Below are positions 1 through 12,700 of a stretch of 64,000 nt of DNA, piece after piece. The translations under genes were made by a program, and so were the position numbers. This DNA comes from Rhynchonema sp. JSB1_4 (lineage: Eukaryota; Nematoda; Chromadorea; Monhysterida; Xyalidae), in assembly GCA_030248065.1 (NCBI GenBank), contig JASAMV010002781.1:1-64000 (forward strand). Reading direction: 5' to 3'. The notes under the pieces are model-generated. The model was not told the DNA's origin. It worked only from the letters and a program-made list of their open reading frames with translations, and made no database searches. The stretch's first letter is position 1. Each line of letters begins with the position of its first letter.

Positions 1-2515
1 GTCGCGTGATGAGATGCGTTCTTAGCGCAGCCACGGCCACGAACCCCAGGTTACGGTAGCACACATGGCTTCAAAACCGTGAGAAACAAAAGTGGTTCGA
101 AAATGAGTGTGACAGGAACAGATAAAGTCGCGTGATGAGATGCGTTTTTAGCGCAGCCACGGCCACGAACCCCAGGTTACGGTAGCACACATGGCTTCAA
201 AATCGTGAGAAACAAAAGTGGTTCGAAAATGAGTGTGACAGGAACAGATAAAGTCGCGTGATGAGATGCGTTTTTAGCGCAGCCACGGCCACGAACCCCA
301 AGTTACGGTAGCACACATGGCTTCAAAATCGTGAGAAACAAAAGTGGTTCGAAAATGAGTGTGACGGGAACAGGTAAAGTCGCGTGATGAGATGCGTTTT
401 CAGCGCAGCCACGGCCACGAACACCAGGTTGCGGTAGCACACATGGCTTCAAAATCGTGAGATACATAAGTGGTTCGAAAATGAGTGTGACAGGAACAGA
501 TAAAGTCGCGTGATGAGATGCGTTCTTAGCGCAGCCACGGCCACGAACCCCAGGTTGCGGTAGCACACATGGCTTCAAAATCGTGAGATACATAAGTGGT
601 TCGAAAATGAGTGTGACGGGAACAGGTAAAGTCGCGTGATGAGATGCGTTTTCAGCGCAGCCACGGCCACGAACACCAGGTTGCGGTAGCACACATGGCT
701 TCAAAATCGTGAGATATTGGTCGCACAATGACTATATGAGAATCCATCCAAAATTTTTCCTGAATTGACAAGCCAGAAAATTCAAACTGACATTGCGCGG
801 CAACGTGTAATCACACATAAAGTATGTAGTAAGCGAAATGTTTCAGAGATTAAAAACGTGGTTGACTGGGTAGTTTACTTTGAGATGAAAATGTTTTGTA
901 AGAAATACAAATAGCCCAGTGGTTAAGCGTGGCAAAACGCTGGAATCCTGACGATCAAGGTGGCTTTGGATGGATTCTCATATGGGCATTGTGCGACCAA
1001 TACATAAGTGGTTCGAAAATGAGTGTGACAGGAACAGATAAAGTCGCGTGATGAGATGCGTTCTTAGCGCAGCCACGGCCACGAACCCCAGGTTGCGGTA
1101 GCACACATGGCTTCAAAATCGTGAGATACATAAGTGGTTCGAAAATGAGTGTGACGGGAACAGGTAAAGTCGCGTGATGAGATGCGTTTTCAGCGCAGCC
1201 ACGGCCACGAACCCCAGGTTACGGTGGCACACATGGCTTCAAAATTGTGAGATACATAAGTGGTTCGAAGATGAGTGTGACGGGAACAGATAAAGTCGCG
1301 TGATGAGATGCGTTCTTAGCGCAGCCACGGCCACGAACCCCAGTTTACGGTAGCACACATGGCTTCAAAACCGTGAGAAACAAAAGTGGTTCGAAAATGA
1401 GTGTGACGGGAACAGATAAAGTCGCGTGATGAGGTGCGTTTTTAGCGCAGCCACGGCCACGAACCCCAGGTTACGGTAGCACACATGGCTTCAAAATCGT
1501 GAGAAACAAAAGTGGTTCGAAAATGAGTGTGACAGGAACAGATAAAGTCGCGTGATGAGATGCGTTTTTAGCGCAGCCACGGCCACGAACCCCAGGTTAC
1601 GGTAGCACACATGGCTTCAAAATCGTGAGAAACAAAAGTGGTTCGAAAATGAGTGTGACGGGAACAGGTAAAGTCGCGTGATGAGATGCGTTTTCAGCGC
1701 AGCCACGGCCACGAACACCAGGTTGCGGTAGCACACATGGCTTCAAAATCGTGAGATACATAAGTGGTTCGAAAATGAGTGTGACAGGAACAGATAAAGT
1801 CGCGTGATGAGATGCGTTCTTAGCGCAGCCACGGCCACGAACCCCAGGTTGCGGTAGCACACATGGCTTCAAAATCGTGAGATACATAAGTGGTTCGAAA
1901 ATGAGTGTGACGGGAACAGGTAAAGTCGCGTGATGAGATGCGTTTTCAGCGCAGCCACGGCCACGAACACCAGGTTGCGGTAGCACACATGGCTTCAAAA
2001 TCGTGAGATACATAAGTGGTTCGAAAATGAGTGTGACAGGAACAGATAAAGTCGCGTGATGAGATGCGTTCTTAGCGCAGCCACGGCCACGAACCCCAGG
2101 TTGCGGTAGCACACATGGCTTCAAAATCGTGAGATACATAAGTGGTTCGAAAATGAGTGTGACGGGAACAGGTAAAGTCGCGTGATGAGATGCGTTTTCA
2201 GCGCAGCCACGGCCACGAACCCCAGGTTACGGTGGCACACATGGCTTCAAAATTGTGAGATACATAAGTGGTTCGAAGATGAGTGTGACGGGAACAGATA
2301 AAGTCGCGTGATGAGATGCGTTCTTAGCGCAGCCACGGCCACGAACCCCAGGTTACGGTAGCACACATGGCTTCAAAACCGTGAGAATTAAAAGTGGTTC
2401 GAAAATGAGTGTGACGGGAACAGATAAAGTCGCGTGATGAGGTGCGTTTTCAGCGCAGCCACGGCCACGAACCCTTGGTTACGGTATCACACGTGGCTAG
2501 AAAATCGTGAGATAT
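1..2515. repeat. 126-bp tandem satellite array
   Basis: About 18 units of 126 bp lie head to tail, starting before the window. Unit starts are visible at 1, 127, 253 and onward, each beginning GTCGCGTGATGAG. Variants differ at a few positions (TTCTTAGC/TTTTTAGC/TTTTCAGC; GAAACAAA/GATACATAA) and partly alternate, giving a 252-bp higher-order pattern. Because 126 is a multiple of 3, long open frames run through it, but they simply repeat a 42-residue block and are not judged to be genes. The last unit decays near 2515. A MITE interrupts the array at 717-1000. Confidence 0.95.
717..1000. mobile_element. MITE with TA target duplication (Tc1/mariner-like)
   Basis: A 284-bp element sits inside a satellite unit. 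The uninterrupted unit reads GAGATACATAAG; here it is split as GAGATA ... TACATAAG, so TA is duplicated (715-716 and 1001-1002). The ends are inverted repeats starting TTGGTCGCACAATGACTAT, about 33 bp long. There is no coding capacity. The TA duplication is characteristic of the Tc1/mariner superfamily; family assignment beyond that is inference. A second, one-ended copy lies at 14262-14296. Confidence 0.85.
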
Positions 2516-2794
2516 AGGTGAGGCTGAAATTTTTTTGTGACCAACAATAAAAGTTAATCTAGTCGTTTCATTTTTCTTGGTAGTTAGAAGGCTATTACAT
2601 ACCCTATACCTGCCGCAGGCATGGAAATTGAAATATATTTGAGCAAATCGCGGGCTTGTTCTTGAAACTAATTTTAATTGAAGGTATTTCTTCATTTCAA
2701 ACCTCTTGGAAATATTTTCAAGCTTCTGAGAAAGACAATCAAACTTTTTCTAAGGTAAAGGTAAAGGTAAATCAAGGTAAATCAGCCCCCCTCC

Positions 2795-3421
2795 CAGGGT
2801 TGGAAAAAATTTTTTTAACAAGTTAAAAAAAAACATTTAAAAAAAAGTCCCTGATTCGGGGAAATTTGACCAAATGTGACTAGAAAACGCGCAAAAACGC
2901 GAAAAAATTCAACTTTAATTGACAAGACACTTTTGTGACTTGGTTTGCATAACTTTTGAAGGGTGTTTACGTCATATCGGTGAGATCACAACAGTCTGTG
3001 CTTGATATGGACCGATGATTGCTGCTCTATGGTATCAGGCACAATAGTTTGTGGTCGAATAAGCAACATTTACCCATAAACAGCACATGATTCAGACAAT
3101 AAGCTGCGCACAATGTCGTGTCGCTGAATCAGTCGTATCTGGCCGACTTCGAGCTGCCCGATGGGGTATGACATCGAAGTCCCACGTAGGTACATGCATA
3201 CTGTGTCTCATGGATCACGGGAAGGTATAATAACATCATTTGGGCAATCTTAGGTACCAATTACATGCCTCAAAAGTGATTTTGTGAGGAAAATTTTTCG
3301 ACCGTTGAGAAAAAAATGACAAAAATAACCACCAAAAAGGCCATTTTTGAACGTTTTAGAATATTTTGTTCCCCCGAAAATTTAATAAAATTTTTTTAAA
3401 AGTTTTTTTTGCCCAACCCTG
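2795..3421. mobile_element. diverged hAT-type non-autonomous element
   Basis: The ends CAGGGTTGG and GCCCAACCCTG match the terminal repeats of the 19064, 27816 and 39223 elements. The flanks CCCCCTCC and CGCCTTCC agree at 6 of 8 positions and may be a decayed 8-bp duplication. The interior is A/T homopolymer-rich near the ends and has no open frame of note. Confidence 0.6.
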
Positions 3422-3453
3422 CGCCTTCCATCCACCCGCCGATTACCTGGAAT

Positions 3454-4174
3454 CAGTGGTTAATAAAAAAAATTTTTTATTCAAACCCCATTTTTTTTTT
3501 AATTTTTTTTTAATTTAAAAAGAATTTTTTTTATTCCAGCCAAAAACTGCCCGAAACGAAAAAAAATGAGCGCTAAAGCAAAAAATAGTGGCATTTTTCT
3601 TCAATAACGTGTGGTAAGTGCATATAAAGCACTGACGACACGAAAACAATACTAAACAATGGTCAATGAGTACCAACAGTAGTCAGGTACACACCCGTAC
3701 ACTTCCCCCACGTGGTGTGGGTGCCTTCGTGTGGCTTTGTGACACTCAAGACGGCAAATTTGGGTAAAACTATTGCCTTTTGGTACACGACCAATGCAAA
3801 TATGTGACAAACAGTGTAAATATAGAGTGAATATCACACCGAATCACTGCTTTCGGGTCTGTTGCATTGATAAATGCATGCCCACCCAGTCACATGCACA
3901 TGTGTGATCATATGAGAGGCCATGTGAGTGTGTGCGCTATGTCTAGATGCCACAAAACAACGATTATGGCACCCAATACACCCATGGTAGGGTCAGGTGA
4001 TGTCAACAGTAGCAATTTTTATGCAAAAAATAGCACTTTTAGAGCAAAAAATAGAGAAATTTTCGAATTTTGAAATAATAAAAAAAAATTTTTTTTTAAC
4101 TTTTGGAACGAATTTTTTTAAAAAAAAAAAATTTTTTTTTTAATAAAAAAAAATTTTTTTTAAAAAAACCACTG
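3454..4174. mobile_element. hAT-type non-autonomous element, 8-bp TSD CCTGGAAT
   Basis: A 721-bp element has termini CAGTGGTT / AACCACTG followed by A/T-rich subterminal runs. It is flanked by a perfect 8-bp direct repeat CCTGGAAT (3446-3453 and 4175-4182). An 8-bp duplication with CAG...CTG ends is typical of hAT transposons. No transposase frame is visible. It lies 33 bp from the preceding element. Confidence 0.85.
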
Positions 4175-4182
4175 CCTGGAAT

Positions 4183-6026
4183 GGCCATTTCCAAAAAATA
4201 ATGCGACCATAAAGATTCAGATGGCATAACACTGAGTGTCCGTCAGTGTTGATAAAAATATAATTACAAAAGACCACACCTACGCTCTTCCGATTGAAGT
4301 GAGTCGCTTGGCATCCTTCAAAATAAAAGCTCGTGTAACGGCTGTCGAAGTTTCGTTTCTGATTTGGTGTGCGGAGCATTTGTGCGAGTTCAGTGAAGTA
4401 AATTAATAATTAGTTTCGATAACGGACGCAACTTCAACTCGAAGCTAACGAATCTTGATGAATCGACGACAGCAGCAAGACATCTGGAAAGCATAAGATG
4501 ATAAAAAATTAATGTGCGTTTGTTTCACACGACTACACATGCGAAAATGTTGGGTGAAACATCAAACCCAGATGTCCGAGCATGCATGGGATCATTATCT
4601 GATTGTGGAATAATGAGAATCAATGCAAAGTCAAACCCAGATTTCCAGAAATTGGGGATGGGGGTGGGGGGGGGGGGGGCTTGAGCTGTGCTGAGCCTGG
4701 CTTATAATATACATAATTGACCCGTTATATCGTTGGGTCTCTTCAAGTATAATCTTACCTTAACCTTTGTGTACTACCGTTATGACGCAGCACGTACCTG
4801 GGGTGACAAACTGAAACGCGTCCCGCTGTGCTGAGCACAACACAACAAAAGTCAATTAATGCGGCGCGTGCGTGAATAAAGTCGCGTAATCATCCAGGAA
4901 CGCCCACTTTCGGTTGGGTTCAGATCAGAACACTTTGATGTGCTTTGTCCTTTTGTCTCTCCTTTTGTAGAGCACAACCAATACACCTTGTTCTGCGATT
5001 ATATTAAACCGGGCCCGCCGCTATTGTTTCTTGGGTTTTCGACCTCGTTTTTTCTGTTTGCATCATTAGTTGGCACTGAAATTGAACTGGCACTGAACAT
5101 TAGCCTTGAAAACTACACAAAAATGACGATTAATGACCGAAATCGATCCACCAACGTGGGAACTCGGGAAAAAAACCAGCCCAATATTGACGCACAGCAA
5201 TATGTGCGTGGAGATCAGGACCTGCAAAGCAAAATTCAAGATCACTGACGTTGGTATAGGCGCCGGTTACGGTAGCTGGCAAAACATTTATCTTTTGCAA
5301 AAAGGTGGTGGGTAATTTCGGTGGGTAAGCTTTGGTGAAGTCCGTCAGAATTATTGTTCTTGATCTCGATGCCAACTAACGATATAAACGAAAACAACGT
5401 GGTCGAAAATCCAAAAAACAATAGCGGCGGGGCCGCTTTGAGCTATATGTAGACACGCGCTTGTGTGTATGTGCGTGCTTGCGCTTGACATCCAAAAAAA
5501 CGTACGTCACCTTCTGTACCCACATAGATTTCCCCAAAAACCAGTGTGAGAAGCTCATACTGAACCATAACACACAACACCAATACTGTCGTGCCAGCAA
5601 TGTAAAATAGTGCCCCAGTACCCAATAACAATGGTAGATATTGTGCGCAACCAAAAAATCTCAGTTACCCAGGAAAACACAAGAAGTGTTTGGAAGGCTA
5701 TGATTAATGTGATTTCTCCATATTTCCTCGCCGTCTGACACCTTCAATAAACAAACTATGATTTACCGATTACTGGCGAAAAATGGTTCAATCGGTTTAT
5801 CTGTTTATATGACTAAACTATTGTGACTTAATATCATCCGTCTGCACTCTATTGTAGCATTGGAAGTGCATCACCTAAATGTCTATGTTAGTCAACATGC
5901 CCACTCGATTCAACCGAGCTACTTTGTGCCAATCTTTACGTTAGTTGATCGTTAGTCTCTGGCTCGCCAAGTCCAAATTGTACATTACATCATAATAATC
6001 CTGCATTGCCAATAAAGCGTACTGTA
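4183..6026. other. intergenic stretch without an assignable gene
   Basis: The stretch holds a G-rich run at 4654-4680. On the minus strand at about 5440-5650 one frame is strongly hydrophobic, like one or two membrane helices, and another short hydrophobic frame follows an acceptor-like site near 5240. Several frames are open at once and I recognise no family, so I do not call a gene. Confidence 0.4.
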
Positions 6027-6348
6027 GGCCGCTCTCTGACAAAAGCAAAAAGCAAAAAGCGAAAAGTTCACAACACACTTTTTGCTTTTTGCTTTTGTCA
6101 GAGAGCAAAAGCAAAAAGCAAAAAGTTGTGCAGCGCGCACAAGCAGCAAACATTAGCGTGTTCCAGACCTGTGTGTAATATTTATTTTTCGGGTTTGTGC
6201 AGCCTGGTTTTGGGCATAAAAACTCATGATGACTTTTTGCTTTTTTCAAGGTTTTGCTTTTTGCTTTTGCTCTCTGACAAAAGCAAAAAGCAAAAATTGT
6301 GTAGTAAACCTTTTGCCTTTTGCTTTTTGCTTTTGTCAGAGAGCGGCC
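6027..6348. mobile_element. MITE, TIR GGCCGCTCTCTGACAAAAGC, TA duplication
   Basis: A 322-bp element with inverted ends starting GGCCGCTCTCTGACAAAAGC lies between TA dinucleotides (6025-6026 and 6349-6350). The subterminal region is made of (AAAAGC)n runs, and an extra internal copy of the terminus lies near 6085-6120, suggesting nesting or internal rearrangement. A related copy is in a coronin intron at 49155-49324. It ends about 390 bp before the first start codon of the next gene. Confidence 0.8.
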
Positions 6349-6734
6349 TAATCGACGGAGGACTGATCCCCGATTACCAAACACAGCACAGAGCCACAAG
6401 GACCACTTCAGAACAGTAGCATCCCCTCGAAACTTGAATCCAAGACTTGGACGCAAGACTACTGGGTCATTTTGACAGTGTTCCGCGGCATCCTCATTAA
6501 GGTTGCATAAACAGTTTGCGAGAGCAACGGAAACGGATCTGCACAAGCAGCAACACAGCAATCAGTGCCTTATCACTGCGGGTCAACCGACAGCATAAAG
6601 CGGCTGCGTTTTATTAGAACGGAAGCCCAGACGCAATTACTAAAATATTATTGACCTCCCTCCCATTTGACCACCTGTCAGTTGTGCACGATCAGGACTT
6701 TATTATTATTTATTTGAGTCAGCGAAATCCTAAA

Positions 6735-9700
6735 ATGTATAAACTGGTAACACTGGTGCTCGTGGTTACCAGGGTGCTTGGTGAGTGAGACGACTTTCAT
6801 TCGTCATTTTGTACATGCGGTAAACAGAGTGGCGCAGACAAAATAGTCTTCAGCGGACTCAAGCACACACGATCAAAGGTCGTGGTGCGTAGAGCTCTCC
6901 AGCCACTGCTGGGTGTCGTCTAAACCTTTGCCTTTGGTTTGCGTCCACAGCCAGAGACGAGAATGGGGCACCTGCATGGCAGACCCAAAGAACACCAAAA
7001 TGTCCCAGCCAACTTATGCATATGTAGACTGAGACAACAGGTGCCGTTCGTGATCACGTCATTTCGGGTGTGCAGGTTTCGTCTCTGACGCGGCTCCGGG
7101 CCCAAACCAATATATCTGGTGGCAGGAGCCGTACGTAATCAACACGTGTGCGTGCAATCCCTAGCACCGCGACCTTTGAGTACAACTTACCACGCACTTT
7201 GTGCGTATCGAACAGCCACAGCAGCCATACATTTACAATTTCTGTCACTTCTGAACATCGTGTAGAAGTCTCTGCGCGATGCGTGATCATAAACGTCAAA
7301 TCGTCCTCTCTTCAGCCGATGAACCGTCGTGTCCCAACTTCCAGCCGTGGACCGACTTCAGCAACGAGTGCGCATGGTTCCCGCTCAACAACATGAGACA
7401 AACATTGTTGGACGTCAGTTGACATTTTTTGCGTCTCGCGAGAATCGTAAGCTCTCAGGAAGCATAAAGTGAATCAAATCCTATGTGCACATCGGCTTGA
7501 GTTTTTAAGCACCTAATGTCAAATTACATGAACCCATATAGGGCACGATCACACAGTTGCACAAACACTAAAACCCTTGCATGTTATCTCTCAGACGTGT
7601 GACGTGACAATCAGCGGTGACCTGCCAGCTATGCCGATCATACCGGATCTGCCCGACAAATGCGGTCATTGCGCGTTCAAGGTCAGGTGCCGGAAACGAA
7701 AGATGCAGGACGAATGCTTGTGAGTTGTTGTTGAGTGTATTGATTTGGTTGGGTCAGGAAAGCCCGCACTTATTTTGTTGATGGTGTGTCTGGCTGCTTT
7801 CTGTATCTCTTCAACTCCAGTGCTTGACGATGTCCTTCAATAACATTCATTTTTATTGGCATATTGTTTTGTTCATATTGTTTTATTGGCAAACAACTGT
7901 TTTATTAATTTTGTTTGGTTGTCCTTGTGGGACGAAATTACTGCAGATCACCACAATAGTTATATTTACTGGCGTTTCGTGCCCAACTGGTGCACTTCTT
8001 CAGAGTATCTGCAAAAAAACGATAAATAGTCCAAAAACACAGAAAAATTGCAAATTATGTAAAGGACAGAAATGCACCAATGCCAAAGTGAGCAGAGCAA
8101 CAAAGCAAAGCAGCCACATACATAAACGCGCGCCATTGCGTTGTTAGGTAGTAATGTTGTGTGTGGCAATGGCATGCGCCCATGCGTCTGAGATTTGAAA
8201 GCCCACAGGCACTCTACTACAACAAAGTGAAACATCAGCCTATCAGCAAAATGGACCGTTGCGGGGTGGTCTATGAGATCACACGCACATGTGGTTTAAA
8301 ATATGTCGGTCAAACGTAACAACGACTCGCATCTCGCATTGAACAACACGGGGCTGGTGCCCGTCACTCAAACCAACCGAATCCATCAGGCATGAGTGCT
8401 CATCTTCGACAATTTCCTGATCACAGTTTGAATGGGCTCAACAGATTCAAACTGCCACGATACATCAAACCGGAACAAGTGTGAATCCTTGACACGGAAC
8501 ACAACACCAACAAACGCGAAGTGCTCGAAGCGCTGCACATAAAACGGCTTAGACCGGGACTCTATGAGAACGCGGGCTTTCAAATCTCAGACGCATGGGC
8601 ACATGCCATTGCCACACACAACATTACCATCTAACAACGCAATGGCGCGCGTTTATGTGGCTGCTTTGCTTTTGTTGCTCTGCTGTCTTTGGCATTAGTG
8701 CATAGCTGTCTTTTACATAACTAGACGGAACCCGTGCCTACGGCCCGGCTACAGCGCGGCGCCCGTGCCGTGCCCCCCACCGAGGACCGGTTAGCATACC
8801 CAAAGCTACCCGTGAAAATTGACCCGTCCGTCCTTCCGAGGGAGGGGGCCACACACACACATCGTCTTCCTGTTTTAGTAGTATAGATTTGCAATTTTTC
8901 TGGTTTTTTTTGAGTATTTATCGTTTTTTGCAGATACTCTGAAGAAGTGCACCAGTTGGGCACGAAACGTCAGTAAATATATCTATTGTGGTGATCTGCG
9001 GTAATTTCGTCCCACAAAGACAACCAAACAAAATGAATTTACTCAACCGCAACCAAAAGATAATAGGTTTTCTGAAACACTGCAGATTGTTTAACTAGGA
9101 ACATACCTGTAGGATTAGCGGAGCGGTCAGTAGTTAAGAACGGAGCGGTCTGTGGCGCTCGTTGTGCAAGCCCCTTTTCGGTGGCGCTCCAAGTTTTGGG
9201 TGGCGCGCGATGTTTATTCGTTTTGTTTTTGTGGCGCTGCAAGTTTTTTTTGTGGAGCGCCAAGTTCGATAGGGCCGTTTTGGTGGCGCCCGAAGTTTTT
9301 TGTGGCGCTCCAAGTTTTTTGTGGAGCGCCATGTTTTCGGTGGCGCGCCAAGTTTTTTGGTGGAGCGCAAAGTTTTCCTCGGACTCCCGGTGTTGACTAA
9401 AACATGCGTGGCGCCCAGAGTTTGACCAAATGTTGCGGCCGGCAACGCGAGAGGCGCCCGACGTGCGCTCGACCATTTCAGTGGAGCGGCAAGTTCGGAA
9501 TTACATAACTCGCTTAAAAAGGCTCCTTTCAGCATTTTGAAATCAGTTCTGGAACCGATTGGTTCCTGCGTGCCTTCTAGTTTCAAACTAAAAGGTAACC
9601 CGATGCCATTGCATTGCCAATACATGACCCCAAAAAGTGACCCGATCGACCGGCGGACACCGATGACCGGGTCACCTTTGGAAGAACACCCCCTATATAT

Positions 9701-12700
9701 ACGCAAATGGCGAAACATTTTTGGCTGTTGTTGTCATTGTGTGAATGAAAACAAAACATCGCAATTGAGCGATTGCGTGAGTGAATACGGACTATATCCG
9801 GCCGCAACCGTCAACAGCAGTAATGTGGGAGGAGCCCGATGTACGCAAACATTGTGGGTGGAGCCTGATGTGCACAGCGTCGTAGTTTGACCAGAACAGC
9901 GGCCTTACACGCATTACCCTGGTATCGAGTCAACGTCAGTTTGTTCAGTGACGCTCCAAACTTAATCCGAAGCTGATGCGTTTTAGATGACAGACACATC
10001 AGTGGAGCACCAAGTGCAATATGAATCGCCAAGTATAGTCCGTCCATCAGCTCATGTCACTTTGTGATGCTGCTGGCTGACTAGTTTCCTTCCTCCACGT
10101 TCTTATGAAAGAGAAATTGAGTTTCCGAAAAAGAAGTTTTTTGTTCCTACATTGTGGTTTTTATGAAATCGACGTGTTTTATCGATTTTAATTTAATTTA
10201 ATTTTAAATTTGATCGAATTCAATCTTTTTCGACACATTTTATCATTTTTTTAGTTTTTTTGCAAAATCGGTCACACTCAATTTCTCTTTGATTAGAACG
10301 TGGAGGAAGGGAACAAACCAGCCAGCACCAACACAAAGTGCCATGAGCTGATGGACGGACTATACAAAAGTGACATATGTATAGTAACACTGCGCCAACA
10401 CGAGCCCGATTTCGGAGGTGGCAGAATAGTGAAACATTCATACGTGGCTGCTGATTTGGGAAATCTTACACGTTGTACAATACAACGCGGTGCATGAGGA
10501 TTTCTCTTTCTTTGCGTTTTGCAAGCACGCCATCTCCGAAATCGGGCTCGTGTTGGCGTAGTTTGCCTTTATATTGTTGCAATCGATGACGAAAATGTTA
10601 CGTAATTGCGAACTTGGCGCACCACTGAGTTGCCGACCGCAACACTTGGTCAAACGTTAGGCGCTACTAGACAAACTCTCGTTGACTCAATGCCAGGGTA
10701 ATGCGCAGAGGGCCCACGTGCTGATCAAACTACGACGCTGTGCACATCAGGCTCCACCCACAGTGTTTGTGCACATCGGGCTCCTCCCACATGACTCTTG
10801 TTGACATGTGCGACCCGATACAGTCGGTATTCTCTCACGCTATCGCTTAATTGCGATGTTTTGTTCATTCAGGCAATGACAACAACAGCCAAAAATGTTT
10901 CGCCATTTACGTACAGTATATATAGGGGGTGGTCTTCCAAAGGTGACCCGGTCATCGGTGTCCGCCGGTCGATCGGGTCACTTTTTGGGGTCATGTATTG
11001 GCGATGCAATGGCATCGGGATACCTTTTAGTTTGAAACTACAAGGCACGCATGAACCAGTCGGTTCCAGAACTGATTTCAAAATGCTGAAAGGAGCCTTT
11101 TTAAGCAAGTTATGTAATTCCGACTTGCCGCTCCACTGAGATGGTCGAGCGCACGTCGGGCGCCTCTCGTGTTGCCGGACGCAACATTTGGTCAAACTCT
11201 GGGCGCCACGCATGTTTTAGTCAGCACCGGGAGTCCGAGGAAAACTTTGCGCTCCACCAAAGAACTTGGCGCGCCACCGAAAACATGGCGCTCCACAGAA
11301 AACTTGGAGCGCCACAAAAAACTTCGGGCGTCACCAGAACGGCCCAATCAAACTTGACGCTCCACAAAAAAACTTGCAGCGCCACAAAAACAAGTCGAAT
11401 AAACATCGCGCGCCACCCAAAACTTGGAGCGCCACCGAAAACCGGGTTGCACAACGAGCGCCACAACCGCTCCGCTAATCCTACAGGTATGATTAGGAAC
11501 ACAGTATATCGCGAATCACAGCTTTGACCAAAAGTATTCCCGATTCTAGATACTGTTGCTGCTGGGATACAATGGTTATTTCCATGTATTATCTCAGCAT
11601 CCAATCCAAAGTCACAGTCTCCAATCATCCACGAGTATCCCATCAAGTTCTTTTTTGTCTTTCTGTTCCAGCGCCCTGGAGGCCGAGAAGGAGGTGTGCG
11701 ACGAGCACGGCAATGTCTGTGACGTGCCCCTATTCCTCCCGCCTAATCTCGGTTGCACGTACGAAATGGCACCCTACTTCCTGCGACAGTGCATGAGTCG
11801 GCCGGATATAGCCGACTGGCAGCGCGAAGGATACAGGAAATTCATCGATCTACTGCCGGAGCTCATGTGCAAACAGTTGGTGTTTCGGCTCCTGGATTTG
11901 TTGTAGGCCCTCCTCAGTCGAAAAATTACAGGACGTGTAAATACCTCATTTAGTGTTTTAGTTAAAAATTTACTTTTAAATATGTGTTGAGCTGTCCTTC
12001 TTGTACGACGCTTCATCTTAATGAAATGTTTTGCCTGCGCTGAACAAAAACTTATGAACAGGTCTGCAGACGACCGATGCAAATGCTGCTGCCCTCCCTA
12101 CATGCCGAACGAGGATGGATCCGCTTGTATTCAACACCAAGGTAGTTGGGGTTTTTAATGTTTCATCAACTGCAAGTCGATTATTCCTATCAAAAGACCT
12201 GGAACATAAGGATTATCAGCTAATCTGTAGCTGATGAACGATATCTAAGCAAAGATGGTTGTCGAAGCATCTCAATTCCTGTCTTGTTTTTCCAGTGCCC
12301 GAATGTGACCCGTACTCGGCCTGGACGGAATGGTCAGACAAGTGTCTGTGGATGCCATATAGGGAACTCATGGAAGACTTCAGGGTTAAAAACCCATTTG
12401 TTTGACACCCAATTCTGTCGTGCTAACTGTGCTACCTTTTTGACGATCAGCGGAACAACGTCATTCAACTTCTTATATTTTCTGATGCCCAGAACCACTG
12501 CGATTTCCATATTATGAGACTACCAGAGGGCGCCACCAACACCATAGAGAAGATGAAGCTGGACGAACTCCTTAAGATCCGATGCGGTTACTGTAGCTCC
12601 AAGATCAAGTGCCGCAAGCGCGAAATGAAATCGGCCGCCGGAATCAGGGAATGCTGGTGAGCGCAGTCAAGCAATTTTGATTCACGTCAATTCTCTTTAT

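Larger units (their letters stand above)
7908..9035 (+). mobile_element. Penelope-like element remnant with inverted flanking arms
   Basis: The left arm (about 7908-8210) is repeated in reverse complement on the right (about 8575-9035), except that the right arm contains an extra 167-bp insertion (8721-8887). Between the arms is a decayed GIY-YIG endonuclease reading frame. Inverted flanking repeats around a GIY-YIG domain, with hammerhead-like cores in the repeats, match known properties of Penelope-like retroelements. No reverse transcriptase is visible, so this is a 5'-truncated copy. It sits in intron 3 of the cysteine-rich protein gene. Confidence 0.65.
9103..11490. mobile_element. 2.4-kb foldback element with long composite inverted repeats
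   Basis: Arms of roughly 850 bp (9103-9960 and 10640-11490) are reverse complements. Their outer 400 bp consist of short related direct repeats built on TGGCGCTCCAAGTTTT. The tip is ATACCTGTAGGATTAGCGG. Direct repeats TAGGAAC (9096-9102 and 11494-11500) may be the target duplication. The centre contains two nested MITEs (10036-10362, 10383-10569). Long inverted repeats made of short repeats define foldback elements. No transposase is present. It lies in intron 3 of the cysteine-rich protein gene. Confidence 0.75.

Noticed and set aside
303..2139. Open frames of 141 and 180 codons in the 126-bp array
   Set aside because: They repeat one 42-residue block because the unit length is divisible by three; no splice or start context.
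11876..11906. Apparent stop codon ending the frame at 11906 in the cysteine-rich gene
   Set aside because: A donor at 11876 joins in phase to 12062 and restores the conserved C-K-C-C-C motif, matching block 2.
12443..12492. Alternative start for exon 7 of the cysteine-rich gene at 12443
   Set aside because: It keeps frame but adds 17 residues absent from the homologous first block; the site at 12493 aligns both blocks exactly.
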